DNA from: CAVPRW01 sp046727435 [NCBI: bacterium]
Lineage (GTDB): Bacteria; Tectomicrobia; Entotheonellia; J063
Direction of reading: 5' to 3'
Length of the DNA: 29,221 bases
Assembly (NCBI GenBank): GCA_046727435.1
Contig: JBKPCR010000544.1
Span: forward strand, 1 to 29,221
Both the position numbers and the translations under genes were made by a program. The notes beneath the pieces are model-generated. The model was given only the letters and a program-made list of their open reading frames with translations, had not been told where the DNA came from and did not search any database. This document shows, one piece after another, positions 7,469 through 15,120 of the stretch (positions are counted from its first letter, which is position 1; each line of letters begins with the position of its first letter).

Positions 7469-7609
7469 AGCTTGTCACGGGGGCCAAGACGTAACACAAT
7501 AGCTCATCACCTAAGTATAGCAATCGGGCGTGATAGAATAGCTCCTGGATGGTGGACGACCGCAGAAAAGGCATAAGTTGCGCAGACCTGTGATGTGGGA
7601 GAGATCAGT

Positions 7610-8341
7610 ATGACCGTTGACATCTTGGCCTTCGGTGCTCACCCGGATGATGCCGAAATCGGTTGTGGAGGACTGCTGCTGAAATTAAAGGACCTGGGCT
7701 ATCGGACCGGCATCGTGTACCTTACTGTTGGCGAAATGGGGAGTCGCGGGACACCTGAGATTCGCCGAAGGGAGCTGACTGCTGCTGCCAAGGTTTTGGG
7801 GTTGGATTACGTGGAAGTGATGGATTTTCACGACTGCCGGGTTATGGACGATTTTGAGAGCCGCCTGAAGATCGCGCGGGCTGTCCGCCAGCAACGCCCA
7901 ACGATCGTGCTGGCTCCTTATTGGGATGGTCCTCCAGGGCGGGGGGTGGGACATACGGATCACCAAACCGCCGGGTATTTGGTGAGCCATGGCGTAAATT
8001 TTGCCCACCTCCGTGCCCTTCCGCTGGAGGGTGAGCCGCATAGTGTGTCAAACATTTTTTACTATTTGTATCCCCGAGAAATGTCTCCCTCATTCGTCGT
8101 GGATATTTCGGATTACATCGATCAGTGGGTGGAAGTGTTGAAATGCCACCATTCACAGTTCTACAATACCGCGATGGAGCGTTATGACTTTGTCGATACG
8201 CTGGTAGCGGTCGCACGCGCTCGTGGCGTATCGATCGGTGCACGCTATGCTCAAGGGTTCATCGCTACCGAACCGCTCAAGGTTGACGACCCCTTCATGC
8301 TGGTTATACAGCGGCGCCGCACGCCTCAATACCCCACCTAG
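7610..8341 (+). CDS. PIG-L family GlcNAc-type deacetylase (BshB-like)
   Basis: The protein has 243 residues from ATG 7610, which is preceded by GGGAGAG; the frame can also start at GTG 7595 but that codon has no such site. The PIG-L zinc and catalytic motif HPDD is at residues 11-14 and the second metal-binding motif HTDH at 115-118. The line MGSRGTPEIRRREL is typical of the BshB1-like branch, which removes the acetyl group from GlcNAc-malate in bacillithiol synthesis. Other branch members act on different N-acetyl sugars. No bshA or bshC is visible here, so a bacillithiol role is not established. No promoter stands out between 7469 and 7609. Confidence 0.85.
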   Translation: MTVDILAFGAHPDDAEIGCGGLLLKLKDLGYRTGIVYLTVGEMGSRGTPEIRRRELTAAAKVLGLDYVEVMDFHDCRVMDDFESRLKIARAVRQQRPTIVLAPYWDGPPGRGVGHTDHQTAGYLVSHGVNFAHLRALPLEGEPHSVSNIFYYLYPREMSPSFVVDISDYIDQWVEVLKCHHSQFYNTAMERYDFVDTLVAVARARGVSIGARYAQGFIATEPLKVDDPFMLVIQRRRTPQYPT

Positions 8342-8401
8342 CCCACCATGGCAGCAGGCGTCATGACAGGCGCAGCCATCCCGTCTGAGGAACGATGTCC
8401 A

Positions 8402-8995
8402 TTAGGGGCGTACAGGCGGTGTCGGAAATGTCGTAGGTGGCGCTGAGCGGCGCTGCTCTAGAGACCGTATACGGTTGCGGAATTGCGCTTGTGCGTCGAG
8501 CGAGACACGGGGATATGTAAAGGAATCCTTCGGGACTCGATTTCGACCTACCCAGACGAAATTCGGGTCGACGGGATCGAGCCGTACGTTGTAAGGAAAC
8601 GGGGGAGAGACCTTCTTGGGGTGATGGACAAAGGGCCGGGAATTCGGAATCAGCACAGACGAATCACCGGGATACAGCACGACAGAGGGCGAAGGAGCCA
8701 CCGTTGGGGGCGTCTGTGCTAGGTCGGGCGGCATTTGCAGCGGAGGCTGCCGGACGGTGACTGGCTCGACAGAGCGCGCTGCCGGTTCCGTGGCCGGGGT
8801 ACCCTCGCTCAACGAAGGCGCACTGTCCCGCACCGACACTTGTGCACGGGCCGACTCCGGCACATTAGCCCATTGATTGGTCATGTGCACCACGCCCCGT
8901 TCGTCGGTCCAGAGGTACATTTCAGCGCTTGCCTTCACACCTCCCCCCAAGACCATCGTCATCACCACCGCCACCCAAAATACTCTACCCCACAT
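8402..8995 (-). CDS. Secreted DUF4124-domain protein, proline-rich
   Basis: The chosen start (base 8995) follows an AAGGAG site and gives a 197-residue protein with a signal peptide of about 24 residues ending in an ASA-type cleavage site. Directly after it comes the DUF4124 motif YLWTDERGVVHMTNQWANVP, a short domain found at the N terminus of many exported proteobacterial and Nitrospira-like proteins. The rest is low-complexity, rich in Pro, Ser and Thr, with a basic tail. DUF4124 has no established biochemical role. The gene lies 54 bp after the decarboxylase gene on the same strand and converges with the PIG-L gene, 60 bp from its end. It may be read through from the upstream operon. Confidence 0.75.
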   Translation of the reverse strand: MWGRVFWVAVVMTMVLGGGVKASAEMYLWTDERGVVHMTNQWANVPESARAQVSVRDSAPSLSEGTPATEPAARSVEPVTVRQPPLQMPPDLAQTPPTVAPSPSVVLYPGDSSVLIPNSRPFVHHPKKVSPPFPYNVRLDPVDPNFVWVGRNRVPKDSFTYPRVSLDAQAQFRNRIRSLEQRRSAPPTTFPTPPVRP

Positions 8996-9049
8996 CGGAT
9001 GCTCCTTACGCACATTCCACATCATTAAACTGCTACATACACCTTGGCC

Positions 9050-10729
9050 TCACAGGGCCGGCCTAATGGAGCGCTCGATGGGCACGTCGATCAGCGTCGG
9101 CCCCTGACGCGACATGGCTTCACGCAGAGCTTTCGACACCGCATCGGCCGTATCAGCGCGGACACCATGGACGCCCATGGCGCGTGCCAAGGCCAGGAAA
9201 TCAACTTCCGGATCCATCATATCCAGACCAATATAGGTTTCCGTCTTCGCCGCTGCCCCTCCATAGGCGTGCAGGCGTCGCTTCAGAATCATATACTGCG
9301 CATTGTTACAGATGAGCCATACGACCGGGATCTGGTAGTGGGCCGCCGTCCACAACGCCTGATTGGCGTAGAGGGTGCTGCCATCGCCGATGATGCCCAA
9401 GACTGAGCGGTCCGGCTTGGCCAGTTTCACCCCAACGGTGGCGGGAAGCCCCCAACCAAGCCCGCCGCCACGCATGCCATAGAAGCTATCAGCGGTCGTA
9501 CGCACCAGAAAATCTCGCAAGGTCGCGCCGGAGGTGATCGATTCATCGACGATAATAGTCTCGGCCGGGACGGTATCTGCGATGGTCTGCATCAACACTG
9601 CTGCTGGAATGGGCAGGCGATTGGAGACCTCTGCAGCCAGAGATTTGAGACTCTCATACGCAGTCTGCTTGGCCTGGGCGGCGTTCTCGGCGCGCTCGCG
9701 AGCCTCTTGCCGTTGCCCTGGGGTCTGCTGCGCGCGGATGATCTGCACCAGCTCAGGGAGGCTGGCTTTGAGATCGCCGATGATACCCACCTTCGCGGGA
9801 TAGGTCTTCCCCACTTCCCAGGGATCGGAATGCATATGCACGATGGTCAGATGCGCTGGCACCGGCTCGACCTCTGAAGGGAGCGAGAAGGGGAAAACCT
9901 CAGCACCCAAGGCAAACATTAGGTCAGCTTGATCCAAGATGGCGCGTACGGCCGGCTGCGAGCGCACGAGGATGCCCTGGTAGAGCGGATGGTCGGAGGG
10001 GAAATCCGTCCGGCCAGGGAAGGTATCGGTGAAGACGCGTGCCCCCAGGAGCTCGGCGACTGCCGCCGCCTCCACAAGCGCATCGGAAGCGCCAACATCA
10101 TCTCCGACCACAATGATCGGATGTCTGGCCTGCAGTAACAGCGTCGCAGCTTCCTCAAGGGCGGTTCGATCGGCGCGCAGACGGGTTGGGGTCGATGGGG
10201 TCGTCCATAACTCAGTCTCCCCTTCGCCATACAAGACATCCATTGGTAGGGAGAGAAACACCATCCCTGTCGGCGGCGTCATGGCAACTTTGAGGGCGCG
10301 GCGGGTCGCGGTCACGAGGTCCTTAATATTGCGTGGCTCCCAGGTCCATTTGGCATACATCCGCATCAGTGGGATCAACTCCGACCACAAGACCGGTTCG
10401 GAGAGCTGATACCGCTGGTCCTGCTGGCCGGCGGTGACGAGCAGCGGAGTTTTCATCCGCCAACTGTCGTACAGCACCCCCAGGGCATTGCCGAGCCCTG
10501 GACTGACATGCAGATTCAGCACACCGACCTTGCCCGAGGCCTGCGCATAGCCATCCGCCATGCCGACCGCCGCAGATTCTTGGAGCGCCAGGATGTATTT
10601 GAGGTCTGGCCGATCGACTAGCGCATCCATCAGCGGTAGCTCGGTGGTGCCAGGGTTGCCGAAAATGTACTCAACCCCCTCTTGATGCAGGACTTCTAAA
10701 AAGGCATGGCGACCAGTGATAACCGGCAT
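9050..10729 (-). CDS. Thiamine diphosphate-dependent 2-oxoacid decarboxylase (benzoylformate decarboxylase-like)
   Basis: This 559-residue protein has the three-domain layout of the family: an N-terminal PYR domain with the catalytic Glu51 (ILALQESAAVGMADGYAQASG), a central domain, and a C-terminal PP domain with the diphosphate/metal motif GDGS...ICNN. The N terminus (EYIFGNPGTTELP) and the NLH segment with a conserved His at about 73 are close to benzoylformate decarboxylase. Compared with the Pseudomonas enzyme as I remember it, the Ser26 position is Thr here and the His281 position appears to be Ser, so the substrate probably differs. It does not have the FAD-site features of acetolactate synthase. 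Only 3 bp separate it from the upstream oxidoreductase gene, suggesting the aldehyde product is passed to that enzyme. Confidence 0.85.
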   Translation of the reverse strand: MPVITGRHAFLEVLHQEGVEYIFGNPGTTELPLMDALVDRPDLKYILALQESAAVGMADGYAQASGKVGVLNLHVSPGLGNALGVLYDSWRMKTPLLVTAGQQDQRYQLSEPVLWSELIPLMRMYAKWTWEPRNIKDLVTATRRALKVAMTPPTGMVFLSLPMDVLYGEGETELWTTPSTPTRLRADRTALEEAATLLLQARHPIIVVGDDVGASDALVEAAAVAELLGARVFTDTFPGRTDFPSDHPLYQGILVRSQPAVRAILDQADLMFALGAEVFPFSLPSEVEPVPAHLTIVHMHSDPWEVGKTYPAKVGIIGDLKASLPELVQIIRAQQTPGQRQEARERAENAAQAKQTAYESLKSLAAEVSNRLPIPAAVLMQTIADTVPAETIIVDESITSGATLRDFLVRTTADSFYGMRGGGLGWGLPATVGVKLAKPDRSVLGIIGDGSTLYANQALWTAAHYQIPVVWLICNNAQYMILKRRLHAYGGAAAKTETYIGLDMMDPEVDFLALARAMGVHGVRADTADAVSKALREAMSRQGPTLIDVPIERSIRPAL

Positions 10730-10732
10730 TGT

Positions 10733-12601
10733 CTATGTCCCTCTCTCTTTCTGTCCATTCGACCCCATTGTCTCGACCACATCCTGCAGCGTCAGAGCCA
10801 TGAGGTGCTCTGGCGTCGGTACGCCATCGCGGGACCAGTGGCGCAGCGCGTAGAACTCATCGAGCATGCGATCCAGCTCTTCGGGGGGACAGTACCGCCC
10901 CTTCGAGGGGCCGAAGGGGATAGGTTCATGCATGACGCGATACGGCAGCAGGTCATCCTTGCGCCGCACCCCTTCACGCACGTTAAAGGCCCGCTCCAGA
11001 TTAATGATGCGCTCGCCCACACGCTCAAGATCTTCCGTGGTCATGCCAAAACCGGTTACACCATTGACCATCTGCGCGAAGGCGTCGTTCAGCAGCATGC
11101 CGAAGCCCCGTTCGCCGGTGAAGCGACACAGCACCAGCGAGTCCCCGACCGCCGTATAATGCTGGCTGCGCATAGCATACTCCGCCTTGCCATCGATGGT
11201 CGAATGATCGAACTCGGGGCGATATTGCATGGTGGGCCGGGTATCGTGGTGCGACCCTCCGCGCGTGGCCGTGGCATAGCCGATGCTCATGCCCTTCAAG
11301 GCGCGAGCGGAGTGCGCCGGCAACTCCAGTCCTTTTACGGCATATAAATATTGGTGTGCACCGTTTCCCAGGCGGTCGGCCAGACGACATGAGCCCTCAG
11401 CAAGGAAGTCCCCGAAGCCTTGCCGATAGGCTGTCGCGTCCACCAGGTGCAGCATGGCGTGATAATCACCCCAGTGCAGCTCTTGCCCAATGTCCTGCGC
11501 CGTCAAGAGGCCACGAGCCGCACATTCCATCGCGAAGGCAATGGTGACCCCCATGGAAATGGTGTCCATACCGAGCTGATCGCATAGCTCGTTGGCTTTG
11601 ATCAGGGAGGGGGCATTAGCGTTCTCCAACATCGACCCCAGCGCAAAAATGCTCTCGTACTCGGGCATCTTCCAGCGTGTGCCGGCGAACTCCCCCTCGT
11701 CAACCTTAAAATCCTTCCCACAGGCCACGGGGCATTTCAGGCAGGTGGTGTCGCGCTCCCAGTACCAATCTTTGAAGCGCTCGCCGCTGATGGCCTCGGC
11801 CTGCTCGAACACCTCCATGGCGAGATTCCTGGTTCCCAGCGCACCCATTGTATTAATGGGATTGACCAAAACGGCAGTGCCAAACGTACTGAGGGCCTTG
11901 GTACCGGTGAGCATGCCGCTGTATGTCGATTTATAGAGGCTACTCAGCGCCCCCTGGTCGGCAAGGGTCATCTTGCGGTTGCCACTGACGACGATGGCCT
12001 TCACACCTTTCGAGCCCAGCACTGCACCCATGCCACCCCGGCCGGCGATGGCGCCGCGGTTCTTCCAGTAGTGTGCCATGGCGGCGAAGCGGACGCGATG
12101 TTCCCCGGCGGGGCCGATGCAGGTCACATCCACCTCATCGCCCTCAATCGCCTGTAAGCGCTCGACGCACACCTGTGTCAGCGCGCCCCACAGAGCGTCG
12201 GCCGATTTGATATGGACGCCGTCAGGGGTGAGCAGCAGGTAGACTGGCTGCGGCGCACGACCGGTGATCACCAGCGCATCGAAGCCGGTGCGCTTAAAAG
12301 TGCAGGGAAAACGGCCGCCGAACGTTGAGTCGAAGAAGAGTCCGGTGAGTGGTGACTTGCTGGCCACGCAGAGGCGACTATTGCCAGGGATATTGGAATC
12401 GGTCACTGGCCCCACCGCCAGGACGATGCAATTGCTGGGATCGAAGGCATCGATTCCTGGCTGCAGCCGATCGTATAACAAGCGGACCGCCATGCCGTTG
12501 CCCCCAAGGTAGAGGCGTGCAAACTGGTCATCGAAGGTATCGATGCGACTCGAGCCGGTCGACAGGTCAACCGTGAGGATGCGTCCGCCGTAGCCGTTCA
12601 T
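10733..12601 (-). CDS. Tungsten/molybdenum aldehyde ferredoxin oxidoreductase family protein
   Basis: From ATG 12601 the protein has 622 residues, normal for the AOR family. The N-terminal domain starts GYGGRILTVDLSTG and contains the pterin-binding NWGGRFGP-like region (FFDSTFGGRFPCTFKRTGFD). The [4Fe-4S] ligands are C287-x2-C290-x3-C294 plus Cys492, matching the positions 288, 291, 295 and 494 of the archaeal enzyme. It should oxidise an aldehyde to a carboxylic acid with ferredoxin or another one-electron acceptor, and it needs a W or Mo bis-pyranopterin. I chose 12601 over 12616 because GGAGGA precedes it and its ATG overlaps the upstream stop as ATGA. No ferredoxin-like small subunit, flavin subunit or MoaD-like gene is nearby. 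Confidence 0.9.
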   Translation of the reverse strand: MNGYGGRILTVDLSTGSSRIDTFDDQFARLYLGGNGMAVRLLYDRLQPGIDAFDPSNCIVLAVGPVTDSNIPGNSRLCVASKSPLTGLFFDSTFGGRFPCTFKRTGFDALVITGRAPQPVYLLLTPDGVHIKSADALWGALTQVCVERLQAIEGDEVDVTCIGPAGEHRVRFAAMAHYWKNRGAIAGRGGMGAVLGSKGVKAIVVSGNRKMTLADQGALSSLYKSTYSGMLTGTKALSTFGTAVLVNPINTMGALGTRNLAMEVFEQAEAISGERFKDWYWERDTTCLKCPVACGKDFKVDEGEFAGTRWKMPEYESIFALGSMLENANAPSLIKANELCDQLGMDTISMGVTIAFAMECAARGLLTAQDIGQELHWGDYHAMLHLVDATAYRQGFGDFLAEGSCRLADRLGNGAHQYLYAVKGLELPAHSARALKGMSIGYATATRGGSHHDTRPTMQYRPEFDHSTIDGKAEYAMRSQHYTAVGDSLVLCRFTGERGFGMLLNDAFAQMVNGVTGFGMTTEDLERVGERIINLERAFNVREGVRRKDDLLPYRVMHEPIPFGPSKGRYCPPEELDRMLDEFYALRHWSRDGVPTPEHLMALTLQDVVETMGSNGQKERGT

Positions 12602-12882
12602 GTGGTCCTCCGCCATCGATCGATCTCGCGCACCAGCGGGGACTCTCCGTCAGCCTCGACAGGCATACCCATCCCCCGGCGTGCTTTCGCGTGTAATGAG
12701 GTATATTCCCAATAGGGCATTACATTAGCCTTCGGTCCTTCCTTCGTCCACACCACCGATAGAATGATATAGCGCTCTCCTTCAAAATCGAACTGTTGCT
12801 GTTCTTGGAGAAATCGTTCGTCGACCTCGATGGTGATTTTATCTTCTTCAACCCCGTAGAAATCACAGCTTACGGCGGCCAT
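12598..12882 (-). CDS. Small uncharacterised protein coupled to the aldehyde oxidoreductase
   Basis: I do not recognise this 94-residue protein. The start at 12882 is preceded by GAGAGGTGAGGG; the frame can also start 18 bases earlier at 12900 but that codon has no ribosome-binding site. It begins MAAVSCDFYG, is rich in acidic and aromatic residues and in predicted beta strands (TIEVDERFLQ, YIILSVVWTKEG), and ends in a basic tail. It has a single Cys, so it is not a ferredoxin. It lacks a C-terminal Gly-Gly, so it is not a MoaD-type sulfur carrier. Its stop codon overlaps the oxidoreductase start (ATGA), which implies translational coupling and a functional link. Confidence 0.75.
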   Translation of the reverse strand: MAAVSCDFYGVEEDKITIEVDERFLQEQQQFDFEGERYIILSVVWTKEGPKANVMPYWEYTSLHAKARRGMGMPVEADGESPLVREIDRWRRTT

Positions 12883-12956
12883 TACCCTCACCTCTCGCAT
12901 CTTGGACCGGCCCTGAGCCTGAAGCGCTCAGCTTGCGGTTGACATGTTTGCCGTCC

Positions 12957-12986
12957 ATGTTAGCCCTACGCATCGTCGTGTGTCAA
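12957..12986 (-). promoter_or_regulatory. Sigma70-type promoter of the AOR/decarboxylase operon
   Basis: On the minus strand TTGACA (12986-12981), an 18-bp spacer and TAACAT (12962-12957) lie about 75 bp upstream of the small protein gene. The -35 is perfect and the -10 matches four of six bases. The position is right for driving the small protein, oxidoreductase and decarboxylase genes. Confidence 0.6.
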
Positions 12987-13118
12987 CCCTTAGGGGTATT
13001 GTGATGGGTCTCCGGCAGGCCACATCATCGGACCTCATAGATGTGCTGGCGGGCGTTTGGGATCATGCAGGGTGTGGCAATAAATTCAATCTTCTGGAGA
13101 CGATTTCCTTCCTCCCAC

Positions 13119-13147
13119 TTGCCTTCTGATGCCAGGCTTTATATATG
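13119..13147 (+). promoter_or_regulatory. Probable greA promoter
   Basis: TTGCCT is followed by a 17-bp spacer and TATATG (or a 15-bp spacer and TATATA) in an AT-rich patch about 80 bp before greA. The exact -10 is ambiguous because of the alternating AT run. Confidence 0.45.
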
Positions 13148-13223
13148 TATTACATGAGGGAGAACCGGAGGGTTGCCGAGACCGAATGGACATGGTGCGG
13201 ATGGCGTGGAGGCAAAGAGGCCC

Positions 13224-13703
13224 ATGGCTGAGAAAGCCCCGATGACACGACAGGGATACGAGGCGTTGGTGAATGAGCTGAAACACCTCAGAGCAGTGGT
13301 CCGCCCTCAGGTAATCGAGGCGGTGCGGCTGGCGCGTGAGGAGGGGGATCTGCGTGAGAACGCCGAGTATCACGGTGCCAAGGAGAAACAAGCCCTCCTC
13401 GAGGCGAAAATCCGGCATTTGGAAACACAGTTGGCCAACGCCGAAGTCATCGATACAGGGGCCCTTGGGGGTGATCGTGTAGTGTTCGGGGCGACCGTGC
13501 AGGTGCGCGAGGCCGATACCGACGAGGAGAAAGAGTTTCGCTTGGTCGGCGCCGATGAGGCAAACCCTCAGAAAGGTTGGATCTCGATCCAATCACCGGT
13601 CGGACGAGCTTTGGTGGGTAAGCAAACCGGTGACACAGTCGAAGTACGCGTACCCAGGGGTACCCTAACCTATGAGATCGTTTCCATCACGTTTGAGAGC
13701 TGA
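13224..13703 (+). CDS. greA: Transcription elongation factor GreA
   Basis: This 159-residue protein has the normal GreA length and domain order. An N-terminal coiled coil (about residues 1-75) begins APMTRQGYEALVNELKHL and carries the catalytic tip EGDLRENAEYHGAKE, where the two acidic residues reach into the RNA polymerase secondary channel to help cleave backtracked RNA. The C-terminal FKBP-like domain follows (about residues 80-158). ATG 13224 is the first in-frame codon fitting the family; the frame extends to 13173 without family-like residues. An AGAGG site is close upstream. It stands alone, divergent from the AOR operon. Confidence 0.95.
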   Translation: MAEKAPMTRQGYEALVNELKHLRAVVRPQVIEAVRLAREEGDLRENAEYHGAKEKQALLEAKIRHLETQLANAEVIDTGALGGDRVVFGATVQVREADTDEEKEFRLVGADEANPQKGWISIQSPVGRALVGKQTGDTVEVRVPRGTLTYEIVSITFES

Positions 13704-13842
13704 CCTTCCATGTCGATCAATGGCCTCTGTCGCGACCAGCTTTGTGGGTGCTCATCGGTCTCCGATTGGACGCTGGACAGGTTCCCAGCCGATTGTTGGT
13801 AAGGCGACTCAACGGAGGCTACAGCGAGACCACACACAGCCT

Positions 13843-14229
13843 CTACCGATAGGCCGACAGTGTCTCATGTTCGATCTCCTCCACAACCTTGTCGGCACCG
13901 GTCTCCCGCAATACCCGCGTGTCCTCAGCGTTGCTGAGGGTGAGGGGTCGCGCCTCCCAGGCATCCAGGACTGCCGGAGACACTGGCTCCGCGGGACGCT
14001 GACGCGTTAGGAACAGCGATGCTCGCATCCTGGCCTGCACTGCTTCGAGCCAAGCCTTCAGCCTTTCGCCTAGAGGCGATGTTGGAACTCGTGCATAATC
14101 AGGATTGCGGCAACAGTCAAGGACATGGAATGCCTGTGAACCACAAGTCCGGCACTGCAGCAGTTGTCGCTGCACGAATGTTCCTTGCGTCGCTTGAATG
14201 AAATAGGCCGAATAACACATTGCGTTCAC
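13843..14229 (-). CDS. Small hypothetical protein with a zinc-ribbon-like motif
   Basis: I do not recognise this protein of 125-128 residues. It begins at GTG 14229 or ATG 14220; AAGGCGG is upstream of both. Near residue 26 it has CRTC and about ten residues later a CC pair followed by RNPDY, which together could bind one zinc. The remainder is mainly helical, with acidic and basic clusters and no membrane segment. It converges with greA, whose stop is 139 bp away. Supporting points for a real gene are the CxxC...CC arrangement and an open frame of good length in a gene-poor stretch. Its function is unknown. Confidence 0.6.
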   Translation of the reverse strand: MNAMCYSAYFIQATQGTFVQRQLLQCRTCGSQAFHVLDCCRNPDYARVPTSPLGERLKAWLEAVQARMRASLFLTRQRPAEPVSPAVLDAWEARPLTLSNAEDTRVLRETGADKVVEEIEHETLSAYR

Positions 14230-14548
14230 CGCCTTTCCAGCATGTTGGTGACTTCCTGTTGTCTCAAACCAGTGGACTGCCTAGGCAGTGTACCGAAGAT
14301 GCCACGGCGGATCAAGCAAGAACTCCCCCCAGGCCGTGGATGCAACAATTTTCTTTACAAGGTCTATTGGCGCGCTAGAATACATCGTGCTGGTGGGTTG
14401 AACGTACGTCCCCTTCGGGAACCCCATGGCCACTTCTCATGTCTTATCCCCCAACTTACCTCGCCACCCTCCTAGGTTGCCGCTTGTCCTCTGCCAACCT
14501 TCCGTGAAGGCCCGCAACACGCCCCGGCATCCCCGTATAGGGCGCGAT

Positions 14549-14568
14549 CCTACGGCTTTAGCCGGGGA
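14549..14568 (+). repeat. Imperfect hairpin resembling an IS200/IS605-type end
   Basis: The core CGGCTTTAGCCG (14553-14564) is a perfect 5-bp stem with a TT loop, and the outer CC/GG pairs extend it across a mismatch. Hairpins with the central CTTTAG text are typical near the ends of IS200/IS605-type elements. No transposase gene or second end is visible, so at most this would be a remnant. Confidence 0.3.
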
Positions 14569-14676
14569 GCATCGTCTCAAATGTGGTGCCAACGGCGGAT
14601 ATCTGGCCACGTCGTCGAGGTGGGATAGCAAACCACCCACCACGCAAGGGAATTGGCTTTTCCCAGATATCAGAGA

Positions 14677-14704
14677 CCTGGCAGCCCAGGCATGGTCTGC
14701 CAGG
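14677..14704 (+). repeat. 8-bp inverted repeat upstream of the Tat-exported protein gene
   Basis: CCTGGCAG at 14677-14684 is repeated in inverted form as CTGCCAGG at 14697-14704, with a 12-base loop that can itself pair CC with GG. It ends 27 bp before ATG 14732. It could be an operator or a structured 5' leader. No T-run follows. Confidence 0.4.
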
Positions 14705-14731
14705 AACGCTCGTGCCCTGTGAAAGGAGCGC

Positions 14732-15103
14732 ATGATGAAGCACGAGGTGGATCTCTCACGACGCAAGTTCTTGAAGTTCGGGGGGTTGTTGGGGCTGAGT
14801 CTCGGTGTATTCGGCTTGTCGTCGCTCGGCTGGGGGGAAACATCTGATGTACCAGCCGACATGGCCGAGGAAGATAACCGACTTGCCAAAAAGCACCCCA
14901 GACGGACCAGCAGCGGGGGCAACACGGTCAGGCAGGCACAACAGCAATTGAAAACGGCTGGGTTTGATCCCGGCCCTGCGGATGGGCACATGGGCCCGAA
15001 GACTCGGGCAGCGATCCGCGACTATCAGGCAGCACACAGCTTACCGAAGACGGGCAAACTTGACCGAGCGACGCAGAAATCACTTATGGGTGGTGCTGCA
15101 TAG
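14732..15103 (+). CDS. Tat-exported peptidoglycan-binding domain protein
   Basis: This 123-residue protein begins with a twin-arginine signal: SRRKFLKFGG (residues 9-18) followed by a hydrophobic segment of about 18 residues. After a basic linker rich in Ser, Gly and Lys, the C-terminal 60 residues form a PG_binding_1 domain (VRQAQQQLKTAGFDPGPADG, then GPKTRAAIRDYQAAHSLPKTG). That domain binds peptidoglycan. ATG 14732 follows AAAGGAG; an ATG one codon later is equivalent. No enzymatic domain is present, so it is probably a wall-binding module or adaptor. Use of the Tat path implies folding before export, which is unusual for such a small cofactor-free protein. Confidence 0.85.
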   Translation: MMKHEVDLSRRKFLKFGGLLGLSLGVFGLSSLGWGETSDVPADMAEEDNRLAKKHPRRTSSGGNTVRQAQQQLKTAGFDPGPADGHMGPKTRAAIRDYQAAHSLPKTGKLDRATQKSLMGGAA

Positions 15104-15120
15104 CTGCAGAACAGCAACGC

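Larger units (their letters stand above)
12883..13223. other. Divergent promoter region between the AOR operon and greA
   Basis: This 341-bp gap contains no convincing gene. The one open frame of about 60 codons (12944-13129) has no ribosome-binding site. The region carries a promoter for each strand, annotated separately. TTGACA at 12939-12944 and its reverse complement at 12981-12986 form an inverted pair with 36 bp between them. Confidence 0.6.
14230..14731. other. Gene-poor stretch with two hairpins
   Basis: Open frames in this 502-bp gap lack ribosome-binding sites and protein-like composition, and I see no gene. Two inverted repeats are annotated separately, at 14549-14568 and 14677-14704. 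No strong promoter for the gene at 14732 was identified. Confidence 0.5.

Noticed and set aside
12944-13129. 61-codon frame between the AOR operon and greA
   Set aside because: It overlaps the AOR promoter elements and lacks a ribosome-binding site and any protein-like pattern.
14437-14991. Long minus-strand frame of 184 codons
   Set aside because: Its second half is the shadow of the Tat-exported protein gene, which has a clear signal motif and domain, and the first half has no recognisable content.
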